Shown here in pieces: positions 8,670-16,826 of a stretch of 64,000 bases of DNA (positions within the stretch are counted from its first letter, which is position 1; each line of letters opens with the position of its first letter). A program made the translations under genes and the position numbers. The stretch lies in the NCBI GenBank assembly GCA_964410665.1, contig CAYPIE010000007.1:1-64000 (forward strand), written 5' to 3'. Source of the stretch: CAYPIE01 sp964410665 (GTDB lineage: Bacteria > Planctomycetota > Planctomycetia > Gemmatales > Gemmataceae). A model generated the notes under the pieces. It saw nothing but the letters and a program-made list of their open reading frames with translations, did not search any database and had not been told where the DNA came from.

Positions 8670-10022
8670 ATGCGTAGTCTCCGGATCGGGTTGTGGACTG
8701 GATTGATGTCGCTCTTGGGCCTACCCAGCTTACAAGCTGATGATTGGCCTCAGTGGCTTGGGCCGAAAAGGGATGGGGTCTGGCGCGAGTCGGGCATCGT
8801 CGACAAGTTTCCCCAGGACGGGCTCAAAGAGAATTGGCGCAAGCCGATCGGAGCCGGATATGCCGGCCCAGCTGTGGCCGATGATCGCGTTTTGGTGATG
8901 GATCGCCAACTAGCACGCGGAGCGCGGAATCCTGAAAACTCGTTTGCTAAGCCGACTGTTCGTGGAAATGAACGGGTGCTGTGCTTTGATGAGAAAACGG
9001 GCGAAGAACTTTGGAGAGTGGAATATCCCTGTCCCTACCGCATCAGTTATGCCTCCGGCCCACGGTGTACACCGACCGTCGATGGGGAGCGCGTCTACAC
9101 TCTGGGTGCTATGGGGAACCTACTTTGCCTCAATGTCCAAGATGGGAAGATCCTCTGGCAACACGATTTCATCAAAGAATTCAACGCTGAATTACCACTG
9201 TGGGGGTTTGCCGCGCACCCGTTGGTCGACGGTGAGCTGGTGATCTGCTTAGTTAGTGGCACCCCCGATCGGGCTGTCATCGCCTTTGACAAGCGCACCG
9301 GGGATATCCGCTGGAATGCTCTGCAGGTCACCGGTGACATCGGCTATTGCCCACCGATGATCTATCAAGTCGGCGGAACCCGACAGCTCATCATTTGGAC
9401 GAATGAATCGGTCAACGGCCTCGATCCGGAAACGGGCAAGCTCTATTGGAGCTTCGACTTCCCAGTCCGAGCTTCCTTAACTGCCCCCACACCGCGATTT
9501 CAAGATGGACTCTTGTTTGTGAGCTCGTTCTACAACGGATCGCGAATGCTCAAACTCAACCCCACCCAACCGAAAGACGTCGAACTGCTGTGGCGTGGAC
9601 GCAGTAACAGTGAACGACCCGATCGTACCGATGGCCTGCACGCCATTATTTCGACGCCCTTCCTTGAAAATGACTTCATCTACGGAGTGGGCAGCTATGG
9701 CGAACTTCGTTGCCTCGAAGCCAAGACTGGGAAGCGATTGTGGTCAACCCTCGAAGCCACTACCGATGGCAAACCGATCCGTTGGGCCAATGCGTTTATC
9801 ATCAAGCAACAAGATCGCTTTTTTCTGTTTAACGATCAGGGTGATCTGATCATTGCCCAACTCTCGCGCAGCGGGTACACCGAAGTCGATCGCGTGAACC
9901 TGTTGCCACCGACCAACAAGATGGCCAACCGTCCGGTCCTCTGGATGCATCCAGCGTTTGCCAACCAAAATGTGATTGCCCGCAATGACAAGGTGATCGT
10001 CAGTTATCGCTTGGCGAAGTGA
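8670..10022 (+). CDS. Secreted PQQ-binding-like beta-propeller protein
   Basis: A 450-residue exported protein. The start at 8670 follows AAGGAG and opens a signal peptide ending near SLQADDWPQW. The mature part begins with DDWPQWLGPKRDGVW, the usual opening of planctomycete PQQ-like propellers, followed by repeated blades with motifs such as CFDEKTGEELWRV, CLNVQDGKILWQ, AFDKRTGDIRWN, GLDPETGKLYWS and CLEAKTGKRLWS. Such proteins resemble BamB and quinoprotein dehydrogenases but usually lack shown activity. A scaffold or binding role outside the cytoplasm is inferred. The next gene's frame has a GTG overlapping this stop. Confidence 0.9.
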   Translation: MRSLRIGLWTGLMSLLGLPSLQADDWPQWLGPKRDGVWRESGIVDKFPQDGLKENWRKPIGAGYAGPAVADDRVLVMDRQLARGARNPENSFAKPTVRGNERVLCFDEKTGEELWRVEYPCPYRISYASGPRCTPTVDGERVYTLGAMGNLLCLNVQDGKILWQHDFIKEFNAELPLWGFAAHPLVDGELVICLVSGTPDRAVIAFDKRTGDIRWNALQVTGDIGYCPPMIYQVGGTRQLIIWTNESVNGLDPETGKLYWSFDFPVRASLTAPTPRFQDGLLFVSSFYNGSRMLKLNPTQPKDVELLWRGRSNSERPDRTDGLHAIISTPFLENDFIYGVGSYGELRCLEAKTGKRLWSTLEATTDGKPIRWANAFIIKQQDRFFLFNDQGDLIIAQLSRSGYTEVDRVNLLPPTNKMANRPVLWMHPAFANQNVIARNDKVIVSYRLAK

Positions 10023-10102
10023 GCGGCGCACCTCCCTGCCCCGGTCGAATCCACGGGGCAGGCTTTGGCCAACCCCATTCCCGAATCTCCACGTTTGTGC
10101 TT

Positions 10103-13006
10103 ATGGAACCTCGATCGTATCTACTTTCGCCCTACCGCCTGCCGACCCATCACCAAATCATGCTCGAAGAGCAAGAGATGGCCGCATGGTTGAATGGCTA
10201 CCTCGCTCTTTGGCATCCCGCACTCTTACGCGATTGCACAGCCCCACCTGAGGTAGCCTCTTCGTATGATCATGAGGTACCCCAGGCGGGCCACCTATAT
10301 ATGTGCCCAGAATCTCCCCCGCTCCTTCTACCAGAGGATTGGTCCAGCCGAGTGGTTGCTGCCAAAGCGATTCGCCTCGAAGCCTTACCCGAGCGCCTCC
10401 AGACATTTGATCAAGCCAAACTCGCTCTCGAAAAGGTAGGTTGGCAACACCGTTTGGACTGGTTCGGTTTATCCGAAGAAGTGACGGCTCCGTTTATCGC
10501 ACTCGGATTGGGCTTTCTCACCGTACAGGCCTTGTTCGAAGCGATGTATCACGACTCGCTGCTCGATATTACTGGTTTCTGGCAGGACGTACACGAGGCA
10601 CTCCAACGGCTCCCCAATGGCACACCCGATGAAGTCACCTTCCCGCTTCGGAAAGCCGCGTTGAAGCTGCAGGAAGCTCGTGAGCAGCTGTATCATGTGC
10701 AAATCTACTGGTTGAATTTTGCCCTGCTTGACCCAGACTTTGATCCAACCACCCTGCCATCCTGGCTCGAGCAGCACGGAGCACTCAACCTAATTGCTAC
10801 CGGAGAAATGCTAGAAAAAGTGTCCCAGGAGCGTCCACACTCCCTGGAATTGCTTAAACCATATCTCGATACGGAAATGGAGCAGACTTCCCTGACGCTG
10901 TGTGGCGGTGTCTACCGAGAGCGTGATGATGCCTTGTTACCGTTGGAGTCACAGCTCTGGAATTTCCGTAAGGCACAGATCATCAGTCAAACATTACTGG
11001 GCGCTCCGGTTACCGTGTTTGCCCGGCAAAAGAGTGCCTACCACCCATACCTGCCAGGGCTACTCAACCAAGTCGGGATTCGACAGGCGCTGCTCCTATC
11101 GTTCGATCAAGGGGTCGTTCCCAGCTACTATGCGCCGGTGGTCAACTGGCCAGGCCCGGATGGCAAGGAAGTTACCGCATTTGTAAGGAACCCGTTGCTT
11201 GTGCATGAAGTCCAGTCCTATTTCAATCTTGTCTATCATCTGAACGAGGCGATCACCCAGGAAGCAGCACCGACCATCCCCTTTTTGCAGCGCGGACAAG
11301 CAGCCCTGCCGTTTTACTGGGATCTCGTACGCCTCCATCAACTTGGACCGGTCCTAGGCCACTGGAGTAGCCTCAGCCAATATTTTCCCGACGCCATGTC
11401 GGGTGACTACGCGGGTACAGCGTCGGCCGATGAATTCGTGAATGATGAGCTTGAACAACGGATCGACATGCATAGCCGCACTCCCGTGAGTGGGTTTGCT
11501 CGGCATACCCTTCGTCGTCGCGGCTTGGACACCGCCTGGAGTTTGGCAGCATTGCTGCACGTCCTTTCCCCTTTCTCCGAGGATCAGTCCGAGGCATTGC
11601 ACCAGCTCGAAGCGCTCGAGGACCGTATCGAAACGCAAGCTGCCGATGTCCTTACAGGCACCGCCCAAAATCGTGAGGGTGACCTACTGAGTTTGCCGAG
11701 CTTCGATGCTCCCCCAGCGATGCCCGATTCGATCGACCCGCCTGCTTTGCCATTGGATGCTTCGGTCAACCAGGAACAGGAGCAGTGGGCGCAGTGGCTT
11801 GCGCAGCGCATACAGCTACGCTCGGACACTCGCCCTGGGTATCTACTGTTAAATCCTTGTAGCTTCACGCGGCGGGTGGCCCTCGAGATCCCGGGACTCG
11901 AAGGCCCGCTATCCGTAGCGGACCCCATCAAGGCAGCTCAATTTGATGAGGATGCAGCCCGGCTGGTTGTAGAAGTTCCTGCTTTTGGGTTTGCCTGGTT
12001 ACCACGCGGTGCCGACAACGCTCCTCCACCGCGCAGTCGGCTGAAGTTGGCCGATGAGACCATGGTCCGCAATGAATTTTTCGAGGCGGATATTGATCCT
12101 ACGACGGGGGGGCTTCGTGCCTTTCGCGACCCGAGAACGCGGGTCAATCGTCTGGGACAGCAGTTGGTATTCCATCCCGGCAGTAGCATGCGGGCTACCG
12201 ATGTGCAGATCACCCATCAGGGGACTGCATTGGGGGAAGTCGTCAGTCAGGGGGTCCTCCTCAATGAACAAGAACAAGTGTTGGCTCAGTTTCGCCAGCG
12301 TTTTCGCGCCTGGCTGGGTCGGCCCTTGCTCGAATTGCGCATCGAGCTGTATCCGGTCCATCCCCCGCGGGGATATCCCTGGCATGCCTACTATGGCTGC
12401 CGATTTGCCTGGCGTGATGAGCGCGCGGCAATGCTGCGGGGGATGTGCGGGGCGTCTTGGCAGACGCATCACACTCGGCCGGTGACCTCGGAATTCCTGG
12501 AAATCCGCTCGGGTAATCGGTCGACTCAGCTATTTCCCGGCGGGCTACCCTTTCATCAGCGGCATGGCAGTCGCATGCTTGATGTGATCCTTATCCCCTC
12601 GGGCGAAGAAGCTACCCGCTTTGACCTTGGGTTGTCGCTGGATCGCGACCAACCGGTGAGCCTCGCTCAAGGGATGGTAACCCCGGTGGTGATGGTGGCG
12701 ACGGAAAAAGGACCGCCACCCGTTGGTCGCAGCGGCTGGTTGGGGCATGTCGATGCCCCGAACCTCATGGTGAGTTGTCTCAGACCGTGTTCGACGCCGG
12801 ATGGCCATCGAGCGATCTTGGCCCGGTGGATCGAATGTAGTGGCTATGCCGGTGCTTCGGAATGGCGCTTCGCTCAACAGCCCAGCCGGGCAGTAACGCT
12901 CCAGAGTGACGAGACCATGCAGCTCGAGCTTCCATTCGCAGAGGATGCTGTACTGGTGGAATACTCCGCCAACGAGTTCGTGGAGGTCCGCTTCGACTTC
13001 CGCTAG
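10103..13006 (+). CDS. GH38-like (alpha-mannosidase superfamily) protein
   Basis: A 967-residue protein without an obvious signal peptide. The N-terminus LSPYRLPTHH and the segment CGGVYRERDDALLPLESQLWNFRKAQ (from about residue 267) resemble the GH38/GH57 barrel, where the Arg/Glu/Asp region surrounds the metal site. The C-terminal half is beta-rich (GYLLLNPCSFTRRVALEIPG, NEFFEADIDPTTGGLRAFRD), as in the GH38 sandwich domains that include NEYLEVEFD-like phrases. Catalytic residues were not confirmed and divergence is high, so activity is uncertain. I chose ATG 10103 because it precedes the conserved start; a GTG at 10019 overlapping the previous stop would add 28 residues. It converges with the next gene, 16 nt apart. 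Confidence 0.68.
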   Translation: MEPRSYLLSPYRLPTHHQIMLEEQEMAAWLNGYLALWHPALLRDCTAPPEVASSYDHEVPQAGHLYMCPESPPLLLPEDWSSRVVAAKAIRLEALPERLQTFDQAKLALEKVGWQHRLDWFGLSEEVTAPFIALGLGFLTVQALFEAMYHDSLLDITGFWQDVHEALQRLPNGTPDEVTFPLRKAALKLQEAREQLYHVQIYWLNFALLDPDFDPTTLPSWLEQHGALNLIATGEMLEKVSQERPHSLELLKPYLDTEMEQTSLTLCGGVYRERDDALLPLESQLWNFRKAQIISQTLLGAPVTVFARQKSAYHPYLPGLLNQVGIRQALLLSFDQGVVPSYYAPVVNWPGPDGKEVTAFVRNPLLVHEVQSYFNLVYHLNEAITQEAAPTIPFLQRGQAALPFYWDLVRLHQLGPVLGHWSSLSQYFPDAMSGDYAGTASADEFVNDELEQRIDMHSRTPVSGFARHTLRRRGLDTAWSLAALLHVLSPFSEDQSEALHQLEALEDRIETQAADVLTGTAQNREGDLLSLPSFDAPPAMPDSIDPPALPLDASVNQEQEQWAQWLAQRIQLRSDTRPGYLLLNPCSFTRRVALEIPGLEGPLSVADPIKAAQFDEDAARLVVEVPAFGFAWLPRGADNAPPPRSRLKLADETMVRNEFFEADIDPTTGGLRAFRDPRTRVNRLGQQLVFHPGSSMRATDVQITHQGTALGEVVSQGVLLNEQEQVLAQFRQRFRAWLGRPLLELRIELYPVHPPRGYPWHAYYGCRFAWRDERAAMLRGMCGASWQTHHTRPVTSEFLEIRSGNRSTQLFPGGLPFHQRHGSRMLDVILIPSGEEATRFDLGLSLDRDQPVSLAQGMVTPVVMVATEKGPPPVGRSGWLGHVDAPNLMVSCLRPCSTPDGHRAILARWIECSGYAGASEWRFAQQPSRAVTLQSDETMQLELPFAEDAVLVEYSANEFVEVRFDFR

Positions 13007-13022
13007 AATATAATCTTGTTCG

Positions 13023-15038
13023 CTAGAGCTTCAGGCAGTAGTCGGCCCGGTCAAGGCGAAAATGCGGACTATAGTAGGGATCCCCTTGATCAAGCAAATG
13101 CCCCCACTTGTTCTGAAATAAGGCGATCTCTCGGCGAAACCGGGCCTGCTTCGCTTCGGTGTCTTCATCACCACGCGTTTTGGACTCCAGATGGTACAAC
13201 TCCGCATCGGGAGTCCAGACAATGCGGAAGCCCGCTTGATGGATCTGAACACACAAATCCACGTCGTTAAACGCAAGAATAAACCCCTCATCGAATCCAC
13301 CCACCTGCTGGAATACCCAGGTGGGTGTCAAGAGACATGCCCCGGTGACCGCGGCACAATTCTGGGTGAAACGTAAGCGATTCATATAGCCCGGCGCGTC
13401 ACGGGGCAATAGACGATGGCTATGACCGGCAATCCCTCCGAGACCGAGCACAATCCCAGCGTGCTGGATCGTATCGTCCGCATAGTACAGCTTTGCTCCG
13501 ACCGCTCCAATCTTCGGTTGCATGGCCAGCTTGACCATCTCTTCGAGCCAGTCGGGGTTGATCGCTTCAATATCGTTGTTCAGAAACAATAGCAGTTCGC
13601 CTTGGGCGAAGTTGGCCGCATAATTATTCACTCCGGCATAGTTAAATGGCTTGTTCCACTCTAGGATCCGGATATGTGGTTGTTTGTCAATCTCACGATA
13701 GTAGGCGAAGGTAGCAGGATCACTGCTACCATTCTCGACAATAAGGATCTCAAGGTTTGCATAGCTTGATTGATGTAGCGAGTCCAGACATCGAGACAAC
13801 AGCAATAATTGATCACGATTGGGAATGATGACCGAAACCAACGGCTGGCGGGGCAACTGATATATCACCTGATAGAAGCCCAGGGTGTGTCCGTCGGTAA
13901 CACTGGCGGGAATGCCGAGGCGCTGCAGATGCTCAGTGACCGCTTTTTTGCCGGCTTCGAAGGCATACCGCTTAGAATCACGATGTGACGCAGTCGATTG
14001 TGCATGCATCCGCCAGTGATACAAGATGTGGGGAACATGCACGATGCATTGGGCAAGTTCCGATGCCCGCAAGACCAGATCATGATCCTGCGAGCCATCA
14101 AAGCCGCTACGGAATCCGCCGGTTTGCGTGAGCAACTCACGCTTCATGACCGTCAGATGGCAAATATAGTTGTGGCTCCGTAAGGTTTCGGGCGACCAAT
14201 CCGGTTTGAAGCTTGGCTCGACACGTTGGCCGTGCGGATCGAGTTTGTCCTCATCGGAGTAAAGCAACTCGGCATCGGGATGCTGATTGATGGTGGCTAC
14301 CACCTCATAGAGAGCGAACGGAGCCAAGGTGTCATCATGATCGAGAAAACAAACAAAATCGCCTTTGGCCTGAGCAATTGCTGCGTTTGAATTGCCGACG
14401 ATCCCTTGATTCTCGTCGAGGAAGATGGGTCGAATTCGCCGATCGCGAGCCGCATAGCGTTCAAGCAGCGGGCGAACCCATTCGGCTGTACTTGCACCGT
14501 CGGCCAGACATAATTCCCACTGGGAATAAGTCTGAGCAAGCACGGATTCGATCATTTCTTTCAGAAACTTGACTGGAGTATTGTACGTCGGGACAACAAT
14601 ACTGATTAGAGGCGAACGCGCAAACCGGTGTCGCCGCTGTGCTTTGAGGGTCGTGCGATCGGGTTCATGAGTACGGATCCAACGAGCATAAACCCCTGGA
14701 TCGGTGGAACTACCCAGACCGTTGCCGACCGACCCAGGATCCTTGAGACGGACACCGGCCAGCCACTTGATCCCTGCAAAGCCTAGCAGAAACCCACGCT
14801 TAAGCCAACGACGACGACGGGTATGGCGAGGGAAGAGACGGTCGAAGATCTTCGCATAAAACTCGATTATTTTCCAAGGGATCGACCCTTGAATTGACAA
14901 CAGCATCGCCTGACGTTGTTCAAGCAATTCGCCGCGCCGCATCAGGGCGGTTTCGAGCTGCGCAATCCGACGCTGAGCACTCTCGAGCTGTTGTTGGAGA
15001 TCCGCCTCGGGCCGTGCTTGGGGAGAGTCTTGCGACAT
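13023..15038 (-). CDS. Tandem family 2 glycosyltransferase
   Basis: A 671-residue protein. It has an N-terminal coiled coil (QLESAQRRIAQLETALMRR) followed by IPWKIIEFYAKIFDRLF, then two GT2 domains. The first starts SIVVPTYNTPVKFLKEMIES with the metal site FLDHDDTLAP. The second starts SVIIPNRDQLLLLSRCLDS with LFLNNDIEAI. This layout is common in O-antigen or S-layer glycan polymerising enzymes working at the inner face of the membrane. The ATG at 15038 has AAGGAA upstream; an in-frame TTG 18 nt earlier is less likely. It is divergent from the C1-pathway gene. Sugar specificity is unknown. Confidence 0.88.
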   Translation of the reverse strand: MSQDSPQARPEADLQQQLESAQRRIAQLETALMRRGELLEQRQAMLLSIQGSIPWKIIEFYAKIFDRLFPRHTRRRRWLKRGFLLGFAGIKWLAGVRLKDPGSVGNGLGSSTDPGVYARWIRTHEPDRTTLKAQRRHRFARSPLISIVVPTYNTPVKFLKEMIESVLAQTYSQWELCLADGASTAEWVRPLLERYAARDRRIRPIFLDENQGIVGNSNAAIAQAKGDFVCFLDHDDTLAPFALYEVVATINQHPDAELLYSDEDKLDPHGQRVEPSFKPDWSPETLRSHNYICHLTVMKRELLTQTGGFRSGFDGSQDHDLVLRASELAQCIVHVPHILYHWRMHAQSTASHRDSKRYAFEAGKKAVTEHLQRLGIPASVTDGHTLGFYQVIYQLPRQPLVSVIIPNRDQLLLLSRCLDSLHQSSYANLEILIVENGSSDPATFAYYREIDKQPHIRILEWNKPFNYAGVNNYAANFAQGELLLFLNNDIEAINPDWLEEMVKLAMQPKIGAVGAKLYYADDTIQHAGIVLGLGGIAGHSHRLLPRDAPGYMNRLRFTQNCAAVTGACLLTPTWVFQQVGGFDEGFILAFNDVDLCVQIHQAGFRIVWTPDAELYHLESKTRGDEDTEAKQARFRREIALFQNKWGHLLDQGDPYYSPHFRLDRADYCLKL

Positions 15039-15156
15039 GGGTCTTTCCTTGACCAACCGGGAGCGCGGCAGGGAACATCCGGCAAGCCGCCCGAATAGGA
15101 ATTTCTATAACAAGTTGGGCAATCCCGACGCAACCTCGACTGGGGATCCACACGTT

Positions 15157-16185
15157 ATGCGTACACCAGCCTGGGCCGGAGTGATCGGCTTGGATATTGG
15201 CGGGGTTCACCTCAAGGCCGCAAATTCGGAGGGACTGATCAGCGTTCACGCGTTTGAGCTCTGGAAGAACCCTCAAGAATTGTCGAGTGCCCTCGAAGAC
15301 TTGCTCGAGGCGTTCGATCGCATCGATCAGCTGGCCATCACCATGACTGGGGAGTTGTGCGATTGCTTTGCGACCAAAAAGCATGGCGTCTTGCATATTT
15401 TGCATGCCGTGGAACAAGTGGCTGGCGGGAGACCGATCCTCGTCTGGCAGACTGATGGTCAATTCGTTTCTTTGGGTCAAGCGCGTGACCAACCCCTATT
15501 GGCCGCAGCCAGTAATTGGTTGGCGCTGGCCACCTTTATCGGGCGATTTGTCCCCTCAGGATCGGCTCTGCTGGTCGATATTGGCTCCACGACCACCGAT
15601 CTGATTCCCCTGGTGGATGGCGTCCCCGTCCCCCATGGACGAACCGACCCGGAGCGCCTCCGCTCTGGTGAACTGGTTTACACAGGGGTACGACGAACCC
15701 CGGTGTGTGCTTTCTTAGGTCGGACAGGAATGGCGGAGCTGTTCGCCACCAGCCAAGATGTTCTGCTGTGTCTGGGCCTGCTTCCTGAGGATCCGGACGA
15801 TACTCGGACAGCCGATGGCCAGCCGGCGACTATTTGGCACGCCCATTGCCGTCTATCGCGGATGCTGGGTGCCGATGGGGAGCTCCTCGACACTGCCGCG
15901 ACACTGGAGCTGGCCGAGCAGGTGTTTGCAGAGCAGAAGCGTTGGATTCTCGCGGGAATCCAGGCCATCAGCCAACGATTACCAACCCCCGTGCACACAT
16001 GGATCGTCTCCGGCGAAGGCGAGTGGCTTGCCCGTCAGGTCGCTGGCGAGGTGGAGCCAATGATCCAGCCCACGCCTTTGTCATTGCTCAATCTGAGCCA
16101 ACGTTGTGGCACAGGTTTCAGTCACGCGGCCTGTGCAGCAGCGCTTGCGGTTCTAGCCGCCGAGGGGCAAAGCCATGGCGGATAA
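15157..16185 (+). CDS. H4MPT-linked C1-pathway protein, hydantoinase/oxoprolinase-like fold
   Basis: A 342-residue protein of the ASKHA (actin/sugar kinase) fold. Seen: GLDIGGVHLKAA at the N-terminus (phosphate loop), TMTGELCDCF, LLVDIGSTTTDLIPLVDG (second phosphate loop) and a C-terminal Ala/Cys-rich end. This matches the family (TIGR03123/COG1548) found beside tetrahydromethanopterin genes in methylotrophs, planctomycetes and methanogens, with a presumed role in making the cofactor. The frame is open to 15037, but the conserved start is ATG 15157. Its end overlaps the next gene by 11 nt, which encodes a kinase of the same pathway, supporting the assignment. Confidence 0.82.
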   Translation: MRTPAWAGVIGLDIGGVHLKAANSEGLISVHAFELWKNPQELSSALEDLLEAFDRIDQLAITMTGELCDCFATKKHGVLHILHAVEQVAGGRPILVWQTDGQFVSLGQARDQPLLAAASNWLALATFIGRFVPSGSALLVDIGSTTTDLIPLVDGVPVPHGRTDPERLRSGELVYTGVRRTPVCAFLGRTGMAELFATSQDVLLCLGLLPEDPDDTRTADGQPATIWHAHCRLSRMLGADGELLDTAATLELAEQVFAEQKRWILAGIQAISQRLPTPVHTWIVSGEGEWLARQVAGEVEPMIQPTPLSLLNLSQRCGTGFSHAACAAALAVLAAEGQSHGG

Positions 16186-16738
16186 AACTCGGGCCGTGGT
16201 CAAAATTGGTGGCAGTTTGTTTCGACTCCCGGAGCTGGCCAATCGTTTGACGGATTGGTTGAGCGTGCAAGCGGAAGCAGACTTGGTCCTTGTACCCGGT
16301 GGCGGGCCCCTGGCCGATGTAATCCGCGGCTGGCAACCAAAACATCAGCTCAGTGAAGCGACCTGTCATCAGCTGGCTTTGAGCACGATGACCGTCAGCG
16401 CGAAGTTGATCGAGGCGCTTTTACCGGATCACCCTGGCTGGACCGTCTTAGAACCACTGCCGTTTTTTCGCGATGATCCGGGCCTGGAAGCCTCTTGGCG
16501 CGTCACTTCGGATTCCCTTGCGTTGCGTGCTGCACAGAGGCTTCGGGCAACGCGTTTAGTGTTGCTCAAGTCCGTACCATGGCCCGGCTTCAAGGACTGG
16601 ACCAAAGCTGCCCAAGCAGGGTTGGTGGATTCGTTTTTTCCGGATTTGCTCGCTCACCAGCCGGTGCCCATCGCTTGGGTGAACTTTGCTGACCGCGATC
16701 CAGATCTTGGAGCCTTCAGTACCACGCAGCTTGATTAG
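16175..16738 (+). CDS. Amino acid kinase family protein, MfnE-like
   Basis: A 187-residue amino acid kinase fold enzyme. Seen: VVKIGGSLF at the start (phosphate loop), LVLVPGGGPLADVIR, then SDSLALRAAQRL and LVLLKSVPW. Small proteins of this type include MfnE, which phosphorylates 5-(aminomethyl)-3-furanmethanol phosphate in methanofuran synthesis, and homologues lie in bacterial tetrahydromethanopterin/methanofuran clusters. The 11-nt overlap with the C1-type gene upstream suggests one operon. The exact substrate in this organism is inferred. Other cofactor genes of the pathway are not in this window. Confidence 0.78.
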   Translation: MADKTRAVVKIGGSLFRLPELANRLTDWLSVQAEADLVLVPGGGPLADVIRGWQPKHQLSEATCHQLALSTMTVSAKLIEALLPDHPGWTVLEPLPFFRDDPGLEASWRVTSDSLALRAAQRLRATRLVLLKSVPWPGFKDWTKAAQAGLVDSFFPDLLAHQPVPIAWVNFADRDPDLGAFSTTQLD

Positions 16739-16826
16739 GGTGGCTCGCTTTGCGGAAGTGCAACTGTGCGTTATGCTGAAGATAGTTGTATGCAGCGGAT
16801 TTTTGAAGGCTGTCGGATCGCATTGT

